DNA of 64,000 nt from Streptomyces sp. CB02056 (GTDB lineage Bacteria; Actinomycetota; Actinomycetes; Streptomycetales; Streptomycetaceae): assembly GCF_001905545.1 (NCBI RefSeq), contig NZ_LIPD01000010.1, positions 186,001-250,000 of the forward strand, in the 5' to 3' direction. Shown here piece by piece: positions 17,434 through 25,529 of this stretch; within the stretch, counting starts at the first letter, position 1; every line of letters begins with the position of its first letter. The translations under genes and the position numbers were made by a program. The notes beneath the pieces were generated by a model. It saw only the letters and a program-made list of their open reading frames with translations, was not told where the DNA came from and did not search any database.

Positions 17434-19068
17434 TCAGAGCGTGGCGGAGCGGTGGGTCGGTCGGCCGTCCAGGACGGTCAACAGGACGGGGAGGTCCGCC
17501 AGTTCGGTGGCCGGGGTGGTGAGCGGGTCGGCGGCGAACACGGTGAGGTCCGCGCGGTGGCCGACGGTGATCCGGCCCGCCAGCTGCTCCTCGCCGGCCG
17601 CGTGGGCGGCGTTGGCGGTCATCGCCAGCAGGGCCTCCAGGGCGGTGAGCGCCTGGCCGGGGTTGTGCGGGGCCTGGCTCAGGTCGCGGGTGGGACGGCG
17701 GTGGCGGGCGCCCGCCATGACGCCCAGCGGCGGGTAGGGGGCGATCGGCCAGTCCGAACCGAGGACGACCGTGGCGCCCGCGTCCCAGAGGTCCCGGCAG
17801 CGCCACGCGCGGTCGGCCCGCTCCTCGCCGAGGCGGCGGGACCAGTTGTCGGTGTGGTCGGCCCGGGTGAAGTCGCAGCAGTGGGTGGGCTGCATGGAGG
17901 CGACCACGCCCAGCTCGGCGAAGCGCCGGACCACCGCGTCCGGAACGGTCTCGATGTGCTCGATCCGGTGGCGGACGGGGGATGCCCCGTGCGTCGTCCC
18001 CCCGTCCGCCGCCGCCCCGATCGAGTCCAGGGCGTGCCGTACGGCGGCGTCGCCGATCGCGTGGGTGGCGGTCGGCACCCCGGCCTGGTGCAGCTCCCGG
18101 ACGACGCGGGTGTAGTGCGCCGGGTCCGGCCAGAAGGCGTGGGTGGACTCGCCGTGGCAGTCCGGGCGCTCCAGCCAGGCCGTGCCGTTGTCGATCGTGC
18201 CGTCCATGAACAGCTTCACGCCGTCCACCCGCCAGAGCCGACCGCCCCGGCCCTGCTGCCCGATCAGCGCCCGCAGCCCGTCCGCGTCCACGCCGGGCTG
18301 GCACCAGGGGGCCACGCGCAGCCGAAGCGGCAACTCGCCGGCCTCGTCCAGCTCGGTGTAGAGGTCGAGGCTGTCGCCGTTGGCGTCCATCGCGTGGCCG
18401 CCGGTGAGGCCGGCGGCGGCCATGGCGCGCAGCGCGGCGGCCAGGCGGTCGCGGCGCTCGGCGCGGGTGGGCTGCGGCGCGGCGCGCTCGACCAGCTCGC
18501 AGGCGGCGTCCTCCAGCAGCAGGCCGGTGGGGCGGCCGTCGGCGTCGCAGACCACCTCGGCGGCCTGGTCGAAGCGGCGCGGGCCGTCCACGCCGGCCAG
18601 CTCCAGGGCGCGCGGGCTGGCGAGCATGGAGTGGGCGTCGAAGAGCTGGAGCAGCGCCGGGACGCCGTCCAGGACGGGCGCGAGGGCGGCGGACTCCACC
18701 GGGCGGTCACCGAAGACGTTCGGGTCCAGGCCCCAGGCGTGCAGCCAGGCGCCGGGGGCGAGGCGTCCGGCCTCGGCGGCGAGGGCGGCGCGGACGCCGG
18801 CCAGGTCGGTGCAGCCGGAGAGGTCCAGGCCCTGGGTGAGCTCGGCGCCGGTGACCGGGTGCAGGTGGCCGTCCACCAGGCCGGGGGTGACCACGGCGCC
18901 CTTGAGGTCGATCACCGTGGTCGCGGGGTCGGCGAGTTCGCGGACGGTGCGGTCGTCGCCGAGGGCGGCGATCCGGCCGTCCACGACGGCGAGGGCGGTC
19001 TGCGGGAGGAAGCCGCCGGAGGCGGGGTCGAGCAGACGGGCGGAGAGGAGGACCAGGGAGGTGCGCAC
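17434..19068 (-). CDS. YtcJ-like metal-dependent amidohydrolase
   Basis: 544 aa of the amidohydrolase_3 family. VTPGLVDGHLHPVTG holds the HxH pair, DGTIDNGTAWL the carboxylate/lysine region, THAIGDAAV and RIEHIE two more His, and LGSDWPIAPY the catalytic Asp. Family members hydrolyse N-substituted formamides, amides or cyclic ureides. GTG 19068 is chosen for GGAG 6 nt upstream. It is probably cotranscribed with the TetR gene (86 nt upstream), which diverges from an NCS1 permease, so the permease may import the substrate. Confidence 0.85.
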   Translation of the reverse strand: MRTSLVLLSARLLDPASGGFLPQTALAVVDGRIAALGDDRTVRELADPATTVIDLKGAVVTPGLVDGHLHPVTGAELTQGLDLSGCTDLAGVRAALAAEAGRLAPGAWLHAWGLDPNVFGDRPVESAALAPVLDGVPALLQLFDAHSMLASPRALELAGVDGPRRFDQAAEVVCDADGRPTGLLLEDAACELVERAAPQPTRAERRDRLAAALRAMAAAGLTGGHAMDANGDSLDLYTELDEAGELPLRLRVAPWCQPGVDADGLRALIGQQGRGGRLWRVDGVKLFMDGTIDNGTAWLERPDCHGESTHAFWPDPAHYTRVVRELHQAGVPTATHAIGDAAVRHALDSIGAAADGGTTHGASPVRHRIEHIETVPDAVVRRFAELGVVASMQPTHCCDFTRADHTDNWSRRLGEERADRAWRCRDLWDAGATVVLGSDWPIAPYPPLGVMAGARHRRPTRDLSQAPHNPGQALTALEALLAMTANAAHAAGEEQLAGRITVGHRADLTVFAADPLTTPATELADLPVLLTVLDGRPTHRSATL

Positions 19069-19154
19069 TTCGACTCCAGTGGTGCTTCGGGGTGGGGGCG
19101 TGGTGTCTGCAGGGATTGAGGGGATTGAGGGGGCTGAGGGGGCTGGGGTGGTGG

Positions 19155-19853
19155 TCAGAGCTGCTCGGGGGCGGGGGTCTCGGGCGCGTCCGCCGGGTCC
19201 GTCGGGTCCGTGGGGTCGGCGAGGCCCGGGGAGGTCAGCGCGCCGTCGGTCAGGCCCAGTTCGCGTTCGGCGGTGGCGGCGGCGAGCCGGGTGGCGGCGT
19301 ACGGGTCTTTGCGCAGGCCGGTGTTGGCGTGGACGGCCAGGCCGTCGATCACGACGAGGATGTGGACGGCCGTCAACACCGGGTCCGCGGTGCGGAATTC
19401 GCCCTGCTCGACCCCGGCGGCGATGACGTCGCCGAGCCGGCCGCGCCAGTCCGCCTCCTGGTCGAGCACGCGGTCGCGCAGGACGGGGCGGTAGCGGCTG
19501 AGGTGGCGGGCGTTGAGCCAGAGCCGGCTCACGTCGTCGTAGGACGGGCCGGTGGTGCGGGCGAAGAAGCGGGCCAGGTGCCGCAACGGGGACCCGTCCC
19601 GCGGGTCGGCGGGCAGCAGCGCCTCCAGTTCGGCGGTGGCGGCGCTGCCGAAGGCCTCGGCGACGAGGTCCTCCACGGCGGGGAAGTAGTGGCTGATCAG
19701 GCCGGGTCGGACGTCCAGTTGGTCGGCGATCCGGCGCAGGGTGATGCACTCCAGGCCCTCGGTGAGGGCGACCTCGGCCGCGGCGTCGACGATCTCCGCC
19801 CGGCGGTCCTCGGGGGACTTGCGAACCCTTTTGCGCTGAACGCTTGACGTCAT
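19155..19853 (-). CDS. TetR-family regulator
   Basis: 232 aa. RRAEIVDAAAEVALTEGLEC and ITLRRIADQLDVRPGLISHY form the N-terminal HTH (residues 14-60), with the typical YFP after it. The C-terminal tail carries TDPTDPAD repeats and ends PAPEQL. Divergent from the NCS1 permease and upstream of the amidohydrolase, so it likely represses both in response to the transported compound. Confidence 0.88.
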   Translation of the reverse strand: MTSSVQRKRVRKSPEDRRAEIVDAAAEVALTEGLECITLRRIADQLDVRPGLISHYFPAVEDLVAEAFGSAATAELEALLPADPRDGSPLRHLARFFARTTGPSYDDVSRLWLNARHLSRYRPVLRDRVLDQEADWRGRLGDVIAAGVEQGEFRTADPVLTAVHILVVIDGLAVHANTGLRKDPYAATRLAAATAERELGLTDGALTSPGLADPTDPTDPADAPETPAPEQL

Positions 19854-19864
19854 GGGGCGGATGC

Positions 19865-19884
19865 TATTGAGTGTGCGACCAATA
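19865..19884. promoter_or_regulatory. weak dyad in the TetR/permease intergenic region
   Basis: TATTG (19865-19869) and CAATA (19880-19884) are separated by 10 nt. It is AT-rich and lies in the 72-bp divergent gap, so it may mark the TetR operator. Arms are short and this could be chance. Confidence 0.3.
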
Positions 19885-19925
19885 AGCAAGCAGGTGGGCA
19901 CGACACCCCCACGGAGGGCCCCCGC

Positions 19926-21371
19926 ATGACGTCCACGCTCCCGGACCACCCCCACACCTCGCCGGACCACCCGGACCACCCGGCGCACCCCGCCGTCCCG
20001 CCCCAGCGGGAACCGGGCGGCCGGGTCGAGGTCCACGGCATCGACCACATCCCCGAGACCGAGCGACGCGGTCGCGCCCGCGAACTCTTCCCCGTCTGGG
20101 CGGCCGCCAGCGTCAACTACCTCAACCTGGTGGTCGGCGGCGCCCTGGTCCTGAGCGGCCTCGGCCTCTGGCAGGCCTTCGCCGTGGTCGTCCTCGGCAA
20201 CCTGTTCTGGCTGGGCACCGGCCTGCTCGCGGTCTCCGGACCGGCCGCCGGCGCGCCCAGCGAGGTGATCACCCGCGCCATGTACGGCATCCGGGGCAAC
20301 CGGGTGAACAACGCGGTCACCGGCTGGATGATCTCCGTCTGCTACTTCGCGCTGAACCTCGCCGCGGCCGCCGTCGCCGCCTTCTCGCTCGCCGAGGAGG
20401 CGGGGATCACCCCGACCACCCCGATCAAGATCGCCATCGTGATCGTGATCGTCGTACTCACCCTCACCATCAGCGTCTACGGGCACGCCCTGATCGTCCG
20501 GCTGTACCTGCCGATCACCCTCGCCCTCACCGCCGCCTTCGCCGTGGTCGGCTACGCGATCGTCACCCACGCCGACCCCGGCTGGACCCAGCCCGAACCC
20601 CTCACCGGCGGCCGACTCTGGGCGGCCGTCCTGGCCGGCGTCACCCTGATCGCCTCCGGCCCGCTCTCCTACACCACCAGCGCGGACTTCTCCCGCTACC
20701 TGCCCGCGGCCACCGCCCCGCGCGCCGTCCTCGGCTGGACCGCCCTCGGCGGCTTCCTGCCCAGCGTGGTGGTCGGCGGCCTCGGCGTGCTCGGCGCCAC
20801 CGCCGTCGACATGACCGACCCGCAGGCCGCCCTCCGGCAGATCCTGCCCGGCTGGTTCAACCCGGTCTTCCTGCTCTCCCTGGTGGTCGGCACCATCGCG
20901 GTCAACGCCCTCACCGCCTACAGCGCGGGCCTCGCCCTCCAAGCCGTCGGCATCCGCATCCGCCGCACCCGCAGCGTGCTGCTCGACGGCGCGGTCGCCG
21001 TCTCGCTCACGCTGTACGCCCTCCTGGTCTCCAACTTCCTCGACACCGTCAGCAACGTGCTCCAGCTGACCGTCGTCCTCCTCGGCCCCAGCACCGCCGT
21101 CTACGCCACCGACATCCTGCTCCGCCGCAACCGCTACGACGGCCGTGCCCTCGGCGACGAACGCCCCGGCAGCCCCTTCTGGTACCGCGCCGGCGTCAAC
21201 CCGGCCGGCGCCATCGCCCTCACAGGCGGCGTCACAGCCGCAGCCCTCGGCGTGGACACCCTCTACACCGGCCCACTGGCCGCCCTAGCCGGGGCGGACG
21301 TCGCGCTGCCGGTCGGCATGGTGGTGGCGGCGGTCCTGTACGCCGTGCTGATGCCTCGCCGGCGGGGGTGA
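19926..21371 (+). CDS. NCS1-family nucleobase/cytosine permease
   Basis: 481 aa with about 12 membrane helices. The His/Pro/Asp-rich N-terminus (residues 5-30) is cytoplasmic. VHGIDHIPETERRGRARELFPVW and then AAASVNYLNLVVGG match the NCS1 entry helix; PLSYTTSADFSRYLP is the conserved helix 6-7 region. It should import a purine, pyrimidine, hydantoin or related ring by cation symport. The last codons (VALPVGMVVAAVLYAVLM) recur as decayed copies downstream. Confidence 0.9.
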   Translation: MTSTLPDHPHTSPDHPDHPAHPAVPPQREPGGRVEVHGIDHIPETERRGRARELFPVWAAASVNYLNLVVGGALVLSGLGLWQAFAVVVLGNLFWLGTGLLAVSGPAAGAPSEVITRAMYGIRGNRVNNAVTGWMISVCYFALNLAAAAVAAFSLAEEAGITPTTPIKIAIVIVIVVLTLTISVYGHALIVRLYLPITLALTAAFAVVGYAIVTHADPGWTQPEPLTGGRLWAAVLAGVTLIASGPLSYTTSADFSRYLPAATAPRAVLGWTALGGFLPSVVVGGLGVLGATAVDMTDPQAALRQILPGWFNPVFLLSLVVGTIAVNALTAYSAGLALQAVGIRIRRTRSVLLDGAVAVSLTLYALLVSNFLDTVSNVLQLTVVLLGPSTAVYATDILLRRNRYDGRALGDERPGSPFWYRAGVNPAGAIALTGGVTAAALGVDTLYTGPLAALAGADVALPVGMVVAAVLYAVLMPRRRG

Positions 21372-21590
21372 CGCCGGTCCGGCCGCGTGCGCGCCGCAGG
21401 GCGGGTGGGCGTGCTTCCACCGCCCGGGCGGCCGGGCGCCCGGGCTGGCCGGGTTGGTGGGTGACCTGCCCGTGGCGGCCAGCTGTGGGCCGGGCGGTTG
21501 GTCGTGGGTCGGGCAGCCGATTCGGTGCCTGTCGCGGGCGGCGAGTGAGGTTCGCGCTGGGGTGTGGGCGGTTCTGTGGCTGGGCCGGGC

Positions 21591-22047
21591 GGGGAAGATC
21601 TCGCGCTTCCAGTAGGCGTGGTGGTGGCGGATCTGTACGCCGGGCCGCCGTTTCCGCGTCGGTTGGCCGACCGGCCAGGGTGGACCTCGCGCTGCGGGTG
21701 GGCATGGTGACGGCGGTGGTGGTTCAGCACGCCGTGCTGATGCGTCGTTGGTGGGTGTGACGCCGGTCGGGGCTGCTGGTCGTGGCCCGGCTGCGCTGCC
21801 GCGGGGCGGGTTGGGTGGTGATTCCGCCGGCTCGGGGGCCGGGGCTGCCCTGTTTGCGGTCGGCCCTGAGCCGGGCGGTTGGGGGCAGTCGGTTCGGTGC
21901 TGTCGCTGGCGGCGAGTGAGGTTCGCGCTGGGGCGTGGGTGGTTCTGTGGTCGCGCTGGTCGGGGCGGACCTGGTGCTGCTGGTGGGCACGGTGGCGGCG
22001 GCGGGTCGTACGCGGGGCCGCCGCTTTGCGCGACGGCCGACCGGCTG
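21591..22047 (+). pseudogene. three decayed tandem copies of the permease 3' end
   Basis: The gene's last coding stretch (GADVALPVGMVVAAVLYAVL) reappears as GEDLALPVGVVVADLYAGPP (21591-21650), VDLALRVGMVTAVVVQHAVL (21680-21760) and GADLVLLVGTVAAAGRTRGR (21962-22020), in different frames. The 21682-21768 copy keeps the TGACGCCGGTC context of the true stop and differs in length by one codon. The sequence between copies also repeats: 21541 onward and 21912 onward share GGCGAGTGAGGTTCGCGCTG, about 371 bp apart. Not translated as a whole; a record of serial partial duplication. Confidence 0.7.
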
Positions 22048-22720
22048 GGGGTCCGGCGTCTCCGGGACGGGGCCCGGGGCTGGGCGGCCCGGCTGAGGAG
22101 CCGCCAGGAACGCAGGCTCGTCCAGGACAGGCGTGTTGGGGTGGGCTGCCCTGGTCAGGAGGTCTGCTGTGGGCGCCTCGGCACGCCAGTGGGGAAGAGC
22201 TGGGTGTGTGTGGCTGGGGTGAGTTCCGGGGTCTTGGGGGGAGGGGTCCTGGGTGGGCGGGTCGAGTGTGGGGCCGTCTGGAACAGGCGTGTTGGGATGG
22301 GCTGACCGGGCAGGTGGCCCCTGTGCGGACGGCCCGGGCGTGTGAGGTCTGGGGAAGCGGCCGATGGCGGGGCCCGGAGTGGGTGCTTCGTGACGGTGAC
22401 TGCGGTGGGTGTTCCGGAGTTGACACCACGGGGGGGGTATGCGGCCACGCGGTAGGGGGCGGTGGCTCGCAGCGGGCTGCTCGGTGGTGGTGGTTCGGAG
22501 TGAGCGGCGCGTGGTAGGCGGCGGGTTCCGGGTGGGGATTGCTCCGGTGTGGCCGGTTCGGGGGAGTGGGTGGGACCGGGCGGCCAAAGAAAAAGGCGAG
22601 GAGAGTGAATCCCCTTGCCACTTTCAAGCTATACCGTGCCCCGGGGCTTGCGGCAAGGCCCCCGGCATAGCGCAGAATCCCGGCCGTAAGGCCATGACCT
22701 GCGGAAACGGGAGTCGTGAA
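22048..22720. other. non-coding G/T-rich region upstream of the glycosyltransferase
   Basis: No gene is supported. ACAGGCGTGTTGGG[G/A]TGGGCTG occurs twice (22127 and 22283), suggesting more local duplication. The last 130 bp are less biased and contain a TATACC hexamer near 22630 and a stem-loop (22641-22665). They probably hold the promoter and leader of the gene at 22721. Confidence 0.55.
22641..22665 (+). promoter_or_regulatory. leader stem-loop before the glycosyltransferase gene
   Basis: CCGGGGCTTG pairs with CAAG(gc)CCCCGG across a CGG loop with a 2-nt bulge. It lies 56 nt before the ATG and just after a possible -10 box, so it would be in the mRNA leader. Function unknown. Confidence 0.35.
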
Positions 22721-23956
22721 ATGCGTGTGTTGATGACGACCTGGGGGTCGCGCGGGGATGTCGAGCCGCTGGCGGGGCTGGCGGTGGCGCTGCGGGGGTT
22801 CGGTGCGGAGGTGCGGGTGTGCGCGCCGCCGGACGAGGAGTTCGCGGCGGTGCTGGGGCGGGCGGGGGTGCCGCTGGTGCCGCTCGGTCCGTCGGTGCGG
22901 TCGGTGGTGGCCGGCCCGAAGCCGCCGACGGCGGAGGACGCGTTCCGGCTCGCCCGTGAGCTGGTCGCCGTGCGGTTCGAGACGCTGACCGCCGCGGCCG
23001 AGGGCTGTGACGTGGTGCTGGCGACCGGCCTGATGCCGGCCGGTGCGCGGGACGTCGCCGAGAAGCTCGGCCTGCCCTACGTGCTGGCCTGCTTCCACAT
23101 CCTCGGACTGCCCTCGCGGCACTCCCGGCCGGGCCGGCGGCCGGGCACGCCGTCCCCGGACGACGAGACCGACTACCGGAAGCTCTGGGAGCAGGACGCC
23201 CAGCGGGTGAACGCGCTGTACGGGGACGCGCTCAACAGCCACCGGGCGGCGATCGGCCTGCCGCCGGTGGAGAACGTCCGCGACCACGTCCTCACCGGAC
23301 GGCCGTGGCTGGCGGCGGACCCGACGCTGTGCCCGTCGGAGGGCAGGACGGAACTCGACGTGGTGCAGACCGGGGCGTGGATCCTGCCCGACGACCGGCC
23401 GCTCCCGGCCGACCTGGAGGCGTTCCTGGCCGCCGGTGAACCGCCCGTGTACGTCGGCTTCGGAAGCATGGCCGCGCACGCCCCGGAGGACATCGCGCGG
23501 GTGGCTGTCGAAGCGGGCCGCGCGCACGGCCGCCGGGTGCTCCTGGCCCACGGCTGGGCCGGGCTCGCCGCGGTCGACGAGCACGAGGACTGCCACGTCG
23601 TCGGCGAGGTGAACCAGCAGGCCCTGTTCCGCCGGGTGGCCGCCGTCGTCCACCACGGTGGTGCGGGCACCACGACGACCGCGGCCATGGCGGGCGTGCC
23701 CCAGGTGGTCGTGCCCCGGATCGCCGACCAGCCGTACTGGGCCGGCCGGGTGGCCGAGTTGGGCATCGGCGCGGCCCATCTCGACCGCACGCCGACCGTC
23801 GACTCGCTCTCCGCCGCGCTCGCCACGGCCCTGGCGCCCGAGACCCGGGTACGGGCGGAGGCCGTGGCCGGCGGCATCCGCACCGACGGGGCGACGGTGG
23901 CCGCGAAGCTGCTGTTCGAGGCGGTGGGCAAGAAGGTACCGGCCGCGTCCCGGTGA
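22721..23956 (+). CDS. UGT-type (GT1) glycosyltransferase
   Basis: 411 aa GT-B enzyme. The N-terminus LMTTWGSRGDVEPLAGLAVA is the acceptor-domain signature. The donor domain has PVYVGFGSMAAHAPEDI and the sugar-nucleotide loop VVHHGGAGTTTTAAMAGVPQ followed by ADQPYWAGRV. It is similar in layout to antibiotic and sterol glycosyltransferases (macrolide, glycopeptide, UGT80 groups). No aglycone or deoxysugar genes are adjacent, so detoxifying glycosylation is plausible. ATG 22721 has ACGGGAG upstream; the longer frame runs into non-coding sequence. Confidence 0.87.
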   Translation: MRVLMTTWGSRGDVEPLAGLAVALRGFGAEVRVCAPPDEEFAAVLGRAGVPLVPLGPSVRSVVAGPKPPTAEDAFRLARELVAVRFETLTAAAEGCDVVLATGLMPAGARDVAEKLGLPYVLACFHILGLPSRHSRPGRRPGTPSPDDETDYRKLWEQDAQRVNALYGDALNSHRAAIGLPPVENVRDHVLTGRPWLAADPTLCPSEGRTELDVVQTGAWILPDDRPLPADLEAFLAAGEPPVYVGFGSMAAHAPEDIARVAVEAGRAHGRRVLLAHGWAGLAAVDEHEDCHVVGEVNQQALFRRVAAVVHHGGAGTTTTAAMAGVPQVVVPRIADQPYWAGRVAELGIGAAHLDRTPTVDSLSAALATALAPETRVRAEAVAGGIRTDGATVAAKLLFEAVGKKVPAASR

Positions 23957-24183
23957 GTGGCGGGGGCGGGGCGTGTGCCGCCTCTTCCGGGTGAACGGCT
24001 AAGGGGGACGGGTGAGTTCGGCTTCGGATCGGTCTCCTTCCGATCGATCAGGGGTGGTTGGCGATCCGGGCGCGGCTGGTTCGGGCGGCGATCCGGCGAC
24101 CGGCGGCCGGGTGTCGGCCGGGTCGGTTAGGGTGCCCACGGGCGCGCCCGGTCACCGCAGGCCGCGCGCGAGGGGAGGGCGGC

Positions 24184-24909
24184 ATGACCGACGGCACGCA
24201 CGGGGGAGTGGGGCAGGACGGCGACGGTATCCAGTGGCTCCTGGAGATCGGTCGGCCGAGCACCGGCCGACCGGGCACCAGCCGGTCGTCAATGGGTGGG
24301 CCCGGCACGGACGGTGAGGTCGGCGGCGTCGTCTTCGCCCGGGGGATCACGCCCGCGGAGCTCGCCCACCGGATGGGTGCCGACCCGGCCACCGCGACCG
24401 AGCCGATCAGTGACACCGAGATCCGGGACCTGGACATCGACGTCTACCGCCCCGGCGACGACGGCGACGGCGTGATCCGGGTCGGCGCGTGCGCCGGCTG
24501 GTCGTTCGCGATCGAGTACGGCGACTCCACCGGCGGTGAGCTGCTCACCGAGATAGCGCGCGACGGAGCCGAGGTGGTGCACTTCCGCCCGATGCCGGAG
24601 CGGCGGCCGGCCCTGCTGGACTACGCCCGGGACGGTGCCGTGCTGTGCGGCTTCGGCCTCGGCGAGGAGCGCTGGCGCTGGGGCCAGGAGCCGGACCTGC
24701 TGGTGCCGGACCTCGTCGCCGCCGGAGTCCTGGAGGCCGACGGCGTGACCTCCTGCGACCCCGGGCGGGAGCCCGACGGGGCCGCCCGCCGCCGCACCCT
24801 CGGCGCCGTCGAGCGGCGCTTCGGACTGAGCCTGCCCCGGGACGCCTTCGGCGGGCTGCGCCTGCCGGCGTACGCGGTGCGGGGAACCCCGGGCATGGCG
24901 TTGTCCTGA
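24184..24909 (+). CDS. DUF6461-like hypothetical protein
   Basis: 241 aa, probably the streptomycete DUF6461 family, judged from memory of GITPAELAHRMGADP and a central WSFAIEYGDSTGGELLTEIA block followed by HFRPMPERRPALLDYARDG. Soluble, acidic, with a Gly/Arg-rich variable segment near residues 25-45. No catalytic motif is apparent. Members are often near immunity or conflict-type proteins, but no such partner is visible here. AGGGGAGG lies before the ATG. Confidence 0.65.
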   Translation: MTDGTHGGVGQDGDGIQWLLEIGRPSTGRPGTSRSSMGGPGTDGEVGGVVFARGITPAELAHRMGADPATATEPISDTEIRDLDIDVYRPGDDGDGVIRVGACAGWSFAIEYGDSTGGELLTEIARDGAEVVHFRPMPERRPALLDYARDGAVLCGFGLGEERWRWGQEPDLLVPDLVAAGVLEADGVTSCDPGREPDGAARRRTLGAVERRFGLSLPRDAFGGLRLPAYAVRGTPGMALS

Positions 24910-24928
24910 GGCGGTGCGCCGGCGAAAC

Positions 24929-24990
24929 AGCAGGAAGAGGAAGAGGAAGGGCAGGAACGGGAACAGCGGGAACGGGAACAGCGGGGAAAG
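24929..24990 (+). repeat. polypurine tract with GGGAACAGC repeats
   Basis: Almost pure A/G on the plus strand, starting with AGGAAGAGGAAGAGGAAGG and passing into repeated GGGAACAGC/GGGAAC units. It directly follows the DUF6461-like gene within a 620-bp gap without a gene. Such strand asymmetry can form triplex or slow replication; no other function is visible. Confidence 0.6.
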
Positions 24991-25114
24991 GGACGACAGA
25001 GTCAGGACGGTCACGGGAGGCTCCTTCCCGGGCCCCATCGGCGGGGCTCCGATGGCCGTCATCCTTGCGTGCCGCCGGTCCGTCGCACATGTGCCGATCG
25101 GGAGGTTCCTGCTG

Positions 25115-25166
25115 CGCCGGTCCTGTCTCGACCCTGCCGATCGGCAGGGTCGAGACAGGAACGGCG
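25115..25166. repeat. 52-bp near-perfect palindrome
   Basis: The central 40 bp (25121-25160) are perfectly palindromic with no spacer; the left arm is TCCTGTCTCGACCCTGCCGA. After one mismatch, five more pairs (CGCCG/CGGCG type) extend to 25115-25166. TGCCGATCGG also occurs about 45 bp to the left. It is 206 nt after the DUF6461-like gene and 364 nt before the lipoprotein gene. It may be a terminator, or a protein-binding or recombination site. Confidence 0.7.
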
Positions 25167-25529
25167 ACAGGGCCCGGGGGCGGAGAGAGATGTGCCCCGC
25201 CGCCGAGGAGAGGCCCCGCAGCCGGGCCGAGCCCGTCAGTCCGAGCCCGTCGGCCCGTCAGCCGGAGCCCGTCGGCCCACCGGCCCGGCACCCGTTCGGC
25301 CGGTGGCAGTCGGTTCGGCGCACGCCCCCCGTCCGGGGGTCTCCGCAGGGCATCGGCGGTCCCCGGCCCCTAGGGTCTGTGGTGCGTCGGCGAACCGGGT
25401 GCCGCGCGCACGCAGGCCCGCCAGGCGTCGGCCGTCCCGCCGTGAGCCCTCCCGCCGTGCGCCGGGGTGTCCGGCAGGCCCGAGACCGCGCGCCGGGGTG
25501 CCCGGCCGACCGAGAGGTGGACTCGCCCC

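Noticed and set aside
21263-23779. Long minus-strand frame through the gene-poor region into the glycosyltransferase
   Set aside because: Pro/Arg/His/Thr low-complexity translation of G/T-rich repeats, then antisense to a real gene. No start signal or domain.
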